From positions 10,736,131-10,800,130 of the forward strand of contig OZ059894.1 of NCBI GenBank assembly GCA_964057225.1: a stretch of DNA of 64,000 nt. Reading direction: 5' to 3'. This DNA comes from Auanema rhodensis (Eukaryota > Nematoda > Chromadorea > Rhabditida > Rhabditidae). The translations under genes and the position numbers were made by a program. Shown here piece by piece: positions 27,401 through 36,800 of the stretch. Position 1 is the stretch's first letter; each line of letters begins with the position of its first letter. The notes under the pieces were generated by a model. It worked only from the letters and a program-made list of their open reading frames with translations, searched no databases and had not been told where the DNA came from.

Positions 27401-29696
27401 CCTAGATTATGAAGTATATAGAGGTGTGAGATATACGACTAGATTCCGAAAAAAAGATGAATGTTTCGGCAAAAGAAGTGGAGCATAATTGACTTGAACT
27501 TAATCTATGAACTTTTGAGGTGCAAATCCTTTCTGAATGCTCTTATGCTCAATGCTCCCTCGCCCACTAAGCTCATTGCTTCTCGATATCTGAAATCTAT
27601 TTTATACACTCCTTACTAATCTCATTTTCTTTCATCTCTCGCATGCTAAATATTGCCTTTAGGCCTCGAGCAACTTTTCTTTTTTTCTAGTACTTTTCAC
27701 TCTTTGTTGCACTCGTTATTAATTTTACTGCTTGCTCCCTTAGAAAATTAGTTCAGAAATAGTTGTGAGAATAATTCAACACTTCTACTTATTTGCTTAA
27801 AACTATTCATAAGATGGAATATATTTTGAAGAAAATCTATAATATACTGTAAGATGGAACATAGATAAATATTTTCAATGATATTGCGAGAAATGAAAAT
27901 AGATGTAACTATTAGTGGTTCAGTTACGTTGTTTAAGCTATATTTAATTGGCTTCGCGACACAGATATTGGTAATTGACATTTGCGAGCAGTTCCTCATT
28001 AGCTATATGCATAAATCTCATATTTCCATTATCCTGAACAACTTCCCGAATGTATCCAATTTTGTCATGGAAAATGTTAACAACCTATCACAATATTATA
28101 CTTTCCAAATGTTTTCTCGACCTTTTATGCTACTGATTAAAATAATCTTGCGTAATTAACAATATTAAGTATGAACAAATCTTAAATTTCGATTCAAATA
28201 AGTTCAATAGTATAGTAGATGAAATTAAAAAAGACCTTTACATTCTTGAACTTTTCTAAGTATTATTCTGAGTAAGTATTTATACTTTCATACCCAGTAA
28301 TCATGTATATTGAAGTAGAAGTTCGCAACGCCAGATTCAACATTTCAATAAAATAATAATGAATATGTACATATACAATTATATACAATTTCACTTTTAA
28401 ATTGTCATAATGTCATATAATGAAAACTATGTATATTAATATAATTATGATCTTGTAACAAAGATTCTTGAATCATGATTTGCGATCATGTTCAAAAGTA
28501 TTGTTGGATTAGCATCAATTGAACAAATTCAAAACCAAGCAATATTGAATGAAAACATGAAAAAATTAAATGGTTGTTCGAATATTATCATCAGCTTTAT
28601 AATAAAAATGATAAACAATTCAGGACAGATTGAGTCAAATAGGATCAACATGATAATGTATATAAGTAATTTCTGCAATCAGTTGAGTTTGACAAGAGAA
28701 TTTTACTTCAATTATTCCATTTTAAAGATGGTCATTTCTGTAATTATTGAGAACAATCCATGACCAGGGCTCAAATGCCACCCAAGGGCAAGATACTTGA
28801 CCTTTTTCTCATCTACAAATCTCAGCACTTAGTTATCAATAGATATAAACAAGTTTGAAAATGAAAATGCGTACTAATATTATTCTCCGAAGCGAAAATA
28901 TCTTAAAAAAACGGAAGAATGCTATAGAGTTGATCAGCAGATCTTTTGCGTTACCCATATTCCTTTGGGTCGAACAAGACTAAGCCCTTTTTTTGCCCTT
29001 TCGTTGCACTTTCCCTACATGGGTCTCATGCATTCACGTAATGATGGATTGGAAATCTGTTGTAAAATAAGCGAAAACTCAGGGATCAATTTGCTTTCTT
29101 AAGTAGCTTGAATGAAGGTATAAAAACGAAAGATCATACTTTTTTTTAAATTCAAGATCTTTATGTAAACGGAGAGCTTTTAACATAGCAATTCTTTAAT
29201 ATAATGTGGATGTTATAGCACAAATTCTATATTTAAGAACTAATACCAACTGTTCTCTTATTGAATGCTATAATGTAAAGTCATCTGAAATGCAGTTTAG
29301 CTACTAAGATTTAATAATATTCCGATTCTACATAGAATAATTATTATTCATTAACAAGATCATTTTCAATATTTTATATGACTAGTTATAAAAAAGAAAA
29401 AATAATGTATAATCAATAATAATGGTTACAGGAAGTTGCAAAGCTGCATAAAACAGAAAATCTTTGGAATACCGATATTCTTCTACCGGCATTCACGTAA
29501 GTTAATACTGTAATCCAACCAAAAAAAGCGTTTTAGTTATGTTGTCGTAAGAGCGCAAATCCGGCACTTGGGAACTGAAATATTGTTAATTGACAACTTT
29601 AGTCGTATTTTTCGAGGATCAGGAGAAGTGTCGATGATGTTTACTATGTTGCAAAGCAGTTATCACATAATTTTTAATGATAAAAATACTATATGA
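7648..29696 (+). CDS. ALS2: alsin-like guanine nucleotide exchange factor (PH, MORN, VPS9)
   Basis: Exons: 7648-7770, 8032-8190, 8238-8375, 8418-8584, 8632-8697, 8742-8897, 8942-9239, 9288-9371, 9450-9574, 9618-9691 (or -9715), 9759-9843, 9927-10047, 10091-10248, 10297-10428, 10474-10525, 10570-10712, 10759-10819, 11176-11301, 29432-29496, 29537-29696. All phases agree, giving about 830 aa. In order: a helical stretch (perhaps the end of a DH domain), a PH-like region (about 42-140), MORN repeats (about 184-310, e.g. YDGEW, HGFG), a linker, and a C-terminal VPS9 domain. VPS9 signatures include LSVPNELWPP and DILLPAFTYVVVRAQIRHLG with the conserved D-x3-P. Vertebrate alsin has the order RCC1, DH/PH, MORN, VPS9 and activates Rab5 on endosomes. 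The 5' end is unresolved: no RCC1 or full DH region was found. The first in-frame ATG in exon 1 is at 7723. The penultimate intron is ~18.1 kb. Confidence 0.85.
10884..10950. repeat. dispersed repeat, copy 1 (in an alsin intron)
   Basis: About 65 bp closely matching 58542-58604 in the same orientation, including the shared block agtcggtattatctgta. It lies in the intron 10820-11175. Family unknown. Confidence 0.55.
12999..13064. other. perfect 12-bp inverted repeat with 42-nt loop
   Basis: TTATGCTCCTTC (12999-13010) is the exact reverse complement of GAAGGAGCATAA (13053-13064). It lies within the large alsin intron. It could be a hairpin RNA or the core of a small element. Confidence 0.45.
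13736..13804. repeat. (TA)n microsatellite
   Basis: About 58 bp of uninterrupted AT dinucleotide followed by a short imperfect extension. Confidence 0.95.
13959..16305 (-). CDS. Ala/Pro-rich probable nuclear protein nested antisense in the alsin intron
   Basis: Exons on the minus strand: 16204-16305 (34 aa from MNNQSSPVP), 15820-16158, 15123-15239, 14875-15076, 14566-14705, and a last exon of about 13959-14281. An in-frame TAG precedes the ATG. Features: a Gln/poly-Ala tract, Pro/Asn/Thr-rich low complexity, and a basic cluster (ERRRKRSLR) that could be a nuclear localisation signal. A charged C-terminal domain contains NLNLWFQKRSRQ; this superficially recalls homeodomain helix 3 but no full homeodomain is present. 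The intron 15077-15122 appears to be GC-AG (AAG|GCAAGT). Exon 5 can begin at either of two acceptors 6 nt apart. Exon 5 ends in phase 0, but the only open frame of the last exon needs one carried base, so a micro-exon, different splice site or sequence error lies between 14566 and 14281. Family not recognised; a transcriptional or RNA-binding role is a guess from composition. Confidence 0.65.
15304..15329. repeat. short (TA)n microsatellite
   Basis: AT dinucleotide run inside an intron of the nested minus-strand gene. Confidence 0.8.
18196..18262. repeat. imperfect (TAG/AAT)n trinucleotide tract
   Basis: Runs of agtagtagtagt and aataataataat with interruptions. Confidence 0.75.
19164..19208. 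repeat. (GA)n microsatellite
   Basis: About 44 bp of GA dinucleotide on the plus strand, ending in a G run. Confidence 0.95.
22061..22142. other. two-level hairpin: possible structured RNA or MITE relic
   Basis: The outer arms TATTAGGACAA (22061-22071) and TTTGTCCTAATA (22131-22142) are complementary apart from one bulged T. Inside them is a perfect hairpin, GACGACAC (22097-22104) and GTGTCGTC (22112-22119), with a 7-nt loop. The 82-nt unit is intronic with respect to the alsin-like gene. Confidence 0.45.
22744..22762. repeat. (GA)n microsatellite
   Basis: About nine GA units, followed by a longer purine-rich zone to about 22875. Confidence 0.85.
24457..24485. repeat. (CT)n microsatellite
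   Basis: About 14 CT units followed by a polypyrimidine zone to about 24620, of opposite polarity to the GA tracts at 19164 and 22744. Confidence 0.9.
24841..24862. repeat. (GAAA)n microsatellite
   Basis: Five to six tandem GAAA units. Confidence 0.85.
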
Positions 29697-29799
29697 ATAT
29701 TAAAGATTATTATGCTGTAATTGAAAACTAATACAGAGTAAGATAACGCAAAGAAGTGCACAAGTGTGGTGAACTCAATTGAAAATAAAAATAAGAATG

Positions 29800-30645
29800 A
29801 AAATGCACGAGAATGCAAGAAAATATGATAATGTACAGAGAAAAGAGTGAAAGTGCACATGGACAATTGGTCACGAGAGAGAAAAGAGACAATAGAATAC
29901 AAGAGAATATTGTATTGTACAGAGAAGTAAGAAAGAGCAGAAGGATCTTGAAGCCAATTGCAAATAAAATAAAAATTCAAAGGAGAGCAAGAGGATATCG
30001 TATTGTAAAGGGGGAGAGAATGCAAGGAAGTGCACTCGGTGTAATTAGACGCAAGAGAAAAAACGAAGAGATAACAGAGCGCAAGAGAAAAAACAAAAAA
30101 AAGAACAACAAAATACAAGAGAATAACGTATTGTTGAGCGCAAGAGTACATCTTATTGTATAGCGCAGCAGAGTGCAGAAAGCAAGAGGATATCATATTA
30201 TATAGAATGCAAGAAAGTGCAGTAGGGTAATTAGACGCAAGAGAAAAAACAAAAAAACGCAAGAAAATGCAAGAGAATATCGTATTGTTGAGCGCAAGAG
30301 AGCGTAAGAAAATAAAGAGACTATCGTATTGTTGAGCGCAAGAGAGCGTAAGAAAATGCAAGAGAATATCGTATTGTTGAGCGCATGAGAGCGTAAGAAA
30401 ATACAAGAGACTATCGTATTGTTGAACGCAAGAGAGCGTAAGAAAATACAAGAGACTATCGTATTGTTGAGCGCAAGAGAGCGTAAGAAAATACAGAGAA
30501 TATCGTATTGTTGAGCGCAAGAGTACATCATATTGTATAGCGCAGCAGAGTGCAAGAGAATATAATTAAACGCAAGAGAAAAAAAAGAGCGCAGAAAAAT
30601 ACAAGAATATCGTAAGGTATAGCGCAACAGTTAGTTAACTTCCAA
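29800..30645. repeat. purine-rich tandem repeat block (left part of the array domain)
   Basis: Irregular repeats built from gcgcaagag, agaatat and cgtattgt words start about 100 bp after the alsin stop codon. The most regular part (30292-30530) has a 45-bp period. The same words make up the main array at 33896-48352, so the two blocks are one repeat family, now separated by two transposons and about 540 bp of unique DNA. The minus strand is open from 30520 to 29663 because the period is a multiple of three. The predicted 15-residue periodic hydrophobic peptide (core LALNNTIVSCIFLRS) looks like an artefact of the repeat rather than a gene. Confidence 0.8.
30292..30530. repeat. 45-bp tandem repeat, about 5 copies
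   Basis: Unit starts (gcgcaagag or acgcaagag) fall at 30292, 30336, 30381, 30426, 30471 and 30515, a spacing of 44-45 bp. Copies differ by a few substitutions and single-base gaps. Confidence 0.9.
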
Positions 30646-30676
30646 TGTAATCCTTACACGAATATCTATTATATTA

Positions 30677-31943
30677 GGTCCCGAACTAAGTCTTGCACCC
30701 CCCCTAGTGTGCTATGAAAAATCGAAAAAAAGTATGAAAGTTGCAAAAAATTTATTAAATACTGTATTGCCCTTTATTGGCAATAACCTTCTCCCACTTT
30801 TCTTTCAGCTTTCGAATTCCGTTTCTGAAAAATAGTTTACTTTTAGATGCAAAAAAGTTTTTAACAAAATTTTCAACTTCCTCTAAGGTTTTGAAGTTTT
30901 CACCAGTTTTGAGCTTTCGCACAACAGTGTGGGCAAAACTTAAGCCTGTTTGGGTTGGAGTAGAGAATCCACTTCTCGTCTCCAGCTAACAAACTTTAAA
31001 AAAACCCTTTTTTGGCTCATTTTCAGAAAATCTTGAGCCAAACTTATTCTTGATCTAAGATTACTCTCAGTCAGAACATGCTACATTTTATAGATTTTAC
31101 CTATTTTTTTCAAACTTTTTGAAATGGCAACATCGCTGACTTTCAGAATGTTTCCTATTTGGAGCTGAGTTGCTCCAGGATTCTCATCCAAAACATTCTG
31201 AAGGTCTGCGTTGCTGAATTTCTTACGAGCGCCCGACCTTGGACAATCTTTTAAATCAGTTTCGCCCGTTCTAAAACGCGAATACCATCTTTTGCAAGTG
31301 CTGTAGTTTTGAGATGAATCTCCATAAACAGCTCTCATTTTTTTAAAAAACCCTTTTTTGGCTCATTTTCAGAAAATCTTGAGCCAAACTTATTCTTGAT
31401 CTAAGATTACTCTCAGTCAGAACATGCTACATTTTATAGATTTTACCTATTTTTTTCAAACTTTTTGAAATGGCAACATCGCTGACTTTCAGAATGTTTC
31501 CTATTTGGAGCTGAGTTGCTCCAGGATTCTCATCCAAAACATTCTGAAGGTCTGCGTTGCTGAATTTCTTACGAGCGCCCGACCTTGGACAATCTTTTAA
31601 ATCAGTTTCGCCCGTTCTAAAACGCGAATACCATCTTTTGCAAGTGCTGTAGTTTTGAGATGAATCTCCATAAACAGCTCTCATTTTTTTAAAGGCTGCT
31701 TTCGCAGATATTCCTTCATTAAAATGATAAAAAAACTATGGCGCGCATGAGTAGAATACATAACGAAAAACAGCAAAAAAAAAGATGGAAAATAAAAATC
31801 AATTTTTCAAACAAAAAAATGTTTTTTGAAAGTTTTTTTTTGATAATATTGTTTTAAAATATTCAAATTTCCTTAATTTTAAAAAATTTTTCGAAAAAAT
31901 TCGAAAAACTAGGGGGGGGGGGCGCAAGACTTAGTTCGGGACC
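30677..31943 (-). mobile_element. mariner-type transposon A (decayed, non-autonomous)
   Basis: Terminal inverted repeats of about 30 bp begin ggtcccgaactaagtcttgc at 30677 and end with the complement at about 31943. Both carry a C-run (or G-run) followed by CTAG/CTAGG next to the conserved end. The left end is flanked by TA; on the right, TA follows after one extra T. The internal transposase gene is on the minus strand and broken (see the pseudogene entry). The element lies directly beside mariner B, separated by only 8 bp. Confidence 0.85.
30755..31761 (-). pseudogene. mariner transposase A, broken by duplication and deletions
   Basis: Compared with the neighbouring mariner B transposase, three kinds of damage are visible. 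A one-base loss in a T-run near 31735-31740 shifts the frame after the first dozen residues. A perfect 346-bp tandem duplication (about 30998-31343 and 31344-31689) repeats the N-terminal helix-turn-helix part; each copy encodes the same 85-residue open frame (31081-31338 and 31427-31684). The catalytic domain is internally deleted: GDEKWILYSNP is present at about 30960, but the sequence then jumps to PHCCAKAQ and later to the C-terminal NFKTLEEVENFVKNFF region, so the second and third catalytic Asp regions are missing. It cannot encode an active transposase. Confidence 0.85.
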
Positions 31944-31951
31944 TTATATTA

Positions 31952-33353
31952 GGTGTTCCAACTGAAAACCGGCCCCCCCGCTTGTAGCACCAAAAACGTG
32001 AAAAAACATCAAAATGCAAAAGTTTTTATTTACTAAAATAATTTCCTTGGTTTTCTATGACTTTCTTCCATCTCTCTTCCAAATTTCTAATTCCTTTTCT
32101 GAAAAAATTTTTAGGTTTAGAATCGAAAAAGTTTTTAATAAAAATGTCAACTTCCTCTAAAGTTTTGAAACTTTCCCCTCTCAAGCTATGCTCCATTGAC
32201 CTGAACAGATGATAATCTGTTGGCGCAAGGTCTGGAGAATAGGGGGGATGTTTCAAAACTTCTCAATCCAGCTCCTGAAGCGTTTGTTGTGCCTTCGCAC
32301 AACAGTGAGGGCGCGCGTTGTCGTGTAACAACGTCACGCGCCTGCTTCTGAGCTCCTCTCGGGCTTCAATGGCAACATTGAGCCGTCTGAGTTGCTCAGA
32401 ATAGAACTCTCCATCTATGGTTCTACCGTAAGGTAAAAGCTCATAGTGGAGAACTCCGTTTTCATTCCAGAAAACGGACAAAAGAGCTTTTTTTGCCGTT
32501 TGTGGGTTCGCCTTTGGAGTCATAGGAACTTCCTCTCCTGGGCTAACCCAAAACTTTGGCCGGGTTGGATTAGAGTAGAGAATCCACTTCTCATCTCCAG
32601 TCACTAACCCTTTAAAAAAACCCCTTCTTCGGCTCAAATTCAGAAGATTTTGAGCTGAATCAACTCTTGTTCTGAGATTGCTCTCAGACAGAAGATGCGG
32701 GGAAAATGGAGAAAATTTATGAATTTTCCCCATTTTTTTAAGCCGATGTGAAACAGCAACTCTGCTGACTTTCAGTTTTTTCCCGATCTGGAGTTGGGTT
32801 GCTCCAGGATTCTGATCGAGAGCATTCTGAAGGTCAGAATCACTGAACTTCTGAACGGCACCGGGTCGCAGACGATTTGCAAGATCGATCTCGCCGGATT
32901 TAAAGCGGGCAAACCACTTTTTACATGTGCTGTAGACTGGAGAAGAATCTCCATATACAACTCTCATTTTTTGGTAGGCTTCATGAGCAGAAACACCACT
33001 TTCAAAATGAGAAAGAAGGACGTGGCGCATATGCGTTACATCCATAACGAAAAACGAGAAAATATAAGACGCAAAAAAAAAAAAATTTTTTAAAGCAAAA
33101 AAAATTTAAATTTTTTAACTTTTTTAGGTTTTATTATATTTAAATATATTCAAATTTTGTAATTCATTTTAAAAAAATTTTAAATTTTGTAAAATTAGCA
33201 TAATTTTTTCAAATTCTAACCGGTGGCCGCGTTTCAACTTACACACCTAATATATTCAAATTTAATTATTGTTTTTGAAATTTGAAAATATTTCGAAAAA
33301 TTAGCATAATTTTTCGAAAATATTAGGGGGGGGCGGTTTTCAGTTGGAAGACC
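31952..33353 (-). mobile_element. mariner-type transposon B
   Basis: Bounded by TA target duplications (31950-31951 and 33354-33355). Terminal inverted repeats begin ggtgttccaactgaaaaccg on the left and ggtcttccaactgaaaaccg on the reverse complement of the right, each continuing into a C-run. It carries one minus-strand transposase frame. A second, differently ended right terminus is present internally at about 33224-33247. The left and right ends are more alike than expected of a very old insertion. Confidence 0.85.
32026..33045 (-). pseudogene. mariner transposase B, one nonsense codon
   Basis: A single frame of 340 codons (the usual mariner length) from the ATG at 33045 to the stop at 32026. 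It is interrupted only by TGA at 32263-32265, where a Trp is expected in the W-E-V-L context. Domains: paired N-terminal helix-turn-helix DNA-binding part (about residues 1-110), then the DDE/D catalytic domain with GDEKWI (first Asp), HDNARPH (second Asp) and YSPDLAPTDYHLF (third Asp). The second and third Asp are 34 residues apart (D34D), the mariner signature. The nonsense codon precedes the third Asp, so a truncated product would be inactive. The preserved remainder suggests recent loss of activity or a sequence error. Confidence 0.9.
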
Positions 33354-33495
33354 TAATATTCCAAAGTACATCATTTTTAACATATGTTACAAAACAACTA
33401 AGTCCTACAGGGTGGGGATCGGTTTACTGAAAAGAAATGATAGGTTTTTAATTTTTTATAAATCTTACTTCATTTATGTACAAAAACTGTCCGCT

Positions 33496-33832
33496 ATGAG
33501 GAATAAATATTTTGGAAGAAGTATCAAACTTTTTATTGCTACCTTTCTTGTTGGTTTCCTCCCCTTCTTCCTCATCTCGAAGGAACTACCCAAGTAAGAA
33601 TAATTCCTTGCGACTCAAGATAACAACAGTACTATAACAACATCAAAGGTAACAGGATTTACAGGTACTATAACAAGGCGTATCTTCAACTTAGTGGATT
33701 GGAGAAGATTTTAAGCTTTCAAAGCGTTAGTAGATACGTGATCATCGTTTTCGAAAATTTTATTTCAGAAAAGTTTCCCTCCTGAGATGGCTTCGAGGAA
33801 TTATATATAGCTCATCTACCATTTTAACTTGA
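33496..33832 (+). CDS. doubtful two-exon small membrane protein
   Basis: ATG at 33496 opens 32 codons encoding a short basic N-terminus and a hydrophobic segment (LFIATFLVGFLPFFLI). A GTAAGA donor follows at 33594. An acceptor at 33768 would join in phase to 20 more codons and a stop at 33830-33832, giving 53 aa. The first exon resembles a signal anchor, but the size, lack of homology I can recognise, and location in unique DNA between a transposon and a satellite make it weak. It may be a gene fragment. Confidence 0.2.
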
Positions 33833-36800
33833 TTGACATTGAATGATCAAAAGCTAATTGTCAATTGCCTAAAAAACCTAAATACAATTAAATGAATATC
33901 AAGGAAGTGAAGAACGATGTAAACGCACGAGAATACTATTATGTATAGCAAGATAAAACACAAAAAAACAGGAACATGCGCGAAAAGAAACAAAACTGTA
34001 AAAGAACGCTAGATCATACTGAATTGTACAAGAACAACGAGCAGGAAGTGCAGAAGGATGGATATGTTTTATAAAATTGAGCATTAGCACGTATACGCAC
34101 GAGAATATTATGTATAGCGCAAGAGAATACAGAATAACAGCAGAGCGCAAGAGAATACAAGAGCATAATGTATCGTACACGAACAGAACGCAGAAAATGC
34201 TGAAGGAAGAAAACGCAGAGAATACTGTTATATATAGCGCAAGAGAGCGGAATAGAAAACACAAAAAAACAGGAACATACACGATAAGAAACAAAACTGT
34301 AAAAGAACGCTAGATCATACTGAATTGTACAAGAACAGAGAGCAGGAAGTGAAGAAGGATGGATATGTTATATAAAATTGAGCATTAGCACGTAAACGCA
34401 CGAGAATATTATGTATAGCGCAATAGAATACAGAATAACAGGAGAGCGCAACAGAATACACGAGCATATTGTATCGTACACGAACAGAACGCAGAAAATG
34501 CTGAAGGATGAAAACGCAGAGAATACTGTTATGTATAGCGCAACGAGCGCAATAGAAAACACAAAAAAACAGGAACATACACGATAAGAAAGAAAACTAT
34601 AAAAAAAACGCTAGATCATATTGTATCGTGCAGGAACAGAGAGCAGAAAGTGAAGAAGGATGGATATGTTATATGAAATTGAGCATTAGCACGTAAACGC
34701 ACGAGAATATTATGTATAGCGCAATAGAATACAGAATAACAGGAGAGCGCAACAGAATACAAGAGCATATTGTATCGTACAGGAACAGAGCGCAGAAAAT
34801 GCTGAAGGATGAAAACGCAGAGAATACTGTTATGTATAGCGCAAGAGAACGGAATAGAAAACACTAAAAAAACAGGAACATGTCCGAGAAGAAACAAAAC
34901 TGTAAAAGAACGCTAGATCATATTGTATCGTGCAGGAACAGAGAGCAGAAAGTGAAGAAGGATGGATATGTTTTATAAAATAGAGCATTAGCACGTAAAC
35001 GCACGAGAATATTATGTATAGCGCAATAGAATACAGAATAACAGGAGAGCGCAACAGAATACAAGAGCATATTGTATCGTACAGGAACAGAGCGCAGAAA
35101 ATGCTGAAGGATGAAAACGCAGAGAATACTGTTATGTATAGCGCAAGAGAGCGCAAGAGAGCGTAACAGAAAACACAAAAAAACAGGAACATGCCCGAGA
35201 AGAAAGAAAACTATAAAAAAACGCTAGATCATATTGTATCGTGCAGGAACAGAGAGCAGAAAATGAAAAAGGATGGATATGTTTTATAAAATTGAGCATT
35301 AGCTTGTAAACGCACGAGAATATTATCTATAGCGCAAGAGAGCGCAAGAGAGCGTAACAGAAAACACAAAAAAACAGGAACATGCCCGAGAAGAAAGAAA
35401 ACTATAAAAAAACGCTAGATCATATTGTATCGTGCAGGAACAGTGAGCAGAAAATGAAAAAGGATGGATATGTTTTATAAAATTGAGCATTAGCTTGTAA
35501 ACGCACGAGAATATTATCTATAGCGCAAGAGAGCGTAACAGAAAACACAAAAAAACAGGAACATGCCCGAGAAGAAACAAAACTGTAAAAAAACGCTAGA
35601 TCATACTGAATCGTATAGGAACAGAGAGCAGAAAGTGAAGAAGGATGGATATGTTTTATAAAATTGAGCATTAGCACGTAAACGCACGAGAATATTATGT
35701 ATAGCGCAAGAGAGAGCAGTAGAAAACACAAAACAACAGGAACATACACGATAAGAAAGAAAACTGTAAAAGAACGCTAGATCATACTGAATTGTATAGG
35801 AACAGAGAGCAGAAAGTGAAGAAGGATAGATATGTTTTATAAAATTGAGCATTAGCACGTAAACGCACGAGAATATTATCTATAGCGCAAGAGAGCGCAA
35901 GAGAGCGTAACAGAAAACACAAAAAAACAGGAACATACCCGAGAAGAAAGAAAACTATAAAAAAACGCTAGATCATATTGTATCGTGCAGGAACAGTGAG
36001 CAGAAAATGAAAAAGGATGGATATGTTTTATAAAATTGAGCATTAGCTTGTAAACGCACGAGAATATTATCTATAGCGCAAGAGAGCAGTAGAAAACACA
36101 AAACAACAAGAACATGCCCGAGAAGAAACAAAACTGTAAAAGAACGCTAGATCATACTGAATTGTATAGGAACAGAGAGCAGAAAGTGAAGAAGGATAGA
36201 TATGTTTTATAAAATTGAGCATTAGCACGTAAACGCACGAGAATATTATGTATAGCGCAAGAGAGAGCAGTAGAAAACACAAAACAACAGGAACATACAC
36301 GATAAGAAAGAAAACTGTAAAAGAACGCTAGATCATACTGAATTGTACAGGAACAGAGAGCAGAAAGTGAAGAAGGATGGTTATGTTATATAAAATTGAG
36401 CATTAGCACGTAAACGCACGAGAATATTATCTATAGCGCAAAAGAACTCAAAATATCAGGAACGCGGAAGAGAACACAAAATAACAGGAGAGTGCAATAG
36501 AATACAAGAGCATATTGTATCGTACAGGAACAGAGCGCAGAAAATGCTGAAGGATGAAAACGCAGAGAATACTGTTATGTATAGCGCAAGAGAGCGCAAG
36601 AGAGCGTAACAGAAAACACAAAAAAACAGGAACATGCCCGAGAAGAAACAAAACTGTAAAAGAACGCTAGATCATACTGAATTGTACAGGAACAGAGTGC
36701 AGAAAGTGAAGAAGGATAGATATGTTTTATAAAATTGAGCATTAGCACGTAAACGCACGAGAATATTATGCATAGCGCAAGAGAACTCAAAATATCAGGA

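Larger units (their letters stand above)
16306..29431. other. 3' part of the giant alsin intron, microsatellite-rich, no gene recognised
   Basis: About 13.1 kb lying upstream of the nested minus-strand gene and inside the alsin intron. Open frames here are short and biased toward polypyrimidine or AT-rich translations (Leu/Ser/Phe runs), as expected from non-coding sequence. It holds polypurine and trinucleotide microsatellites, an AT-rich palindromic zone (about 27130-27245) and a two-level hairpin (22061-22142). Frames at 27878-28159 and 28488-28763 are open for over 90 codons but lack recognisable motifs. The stretch could contain 5' UTR exons and promoter elements of the nested gene. Confidence 0.55.

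Noticed and set aside
27878-28763. two plus-strand open frames of over 90 codons in the large intron
   Set aside because: No recognisable motif or splice partner; the alsin exons on either side join in phase without them.
28960-28990. ggtcgaac-like word resembling a tRNA B box
   Set aside because: No cloverleaf or A box could be drawn around it.
29663-30520. 285-codon open frame on the minus strand
   Set aside because: Its 15-residue periodicity simply mirrors the 45-bp repeat; there is no start context, splice structure or family resemblance.
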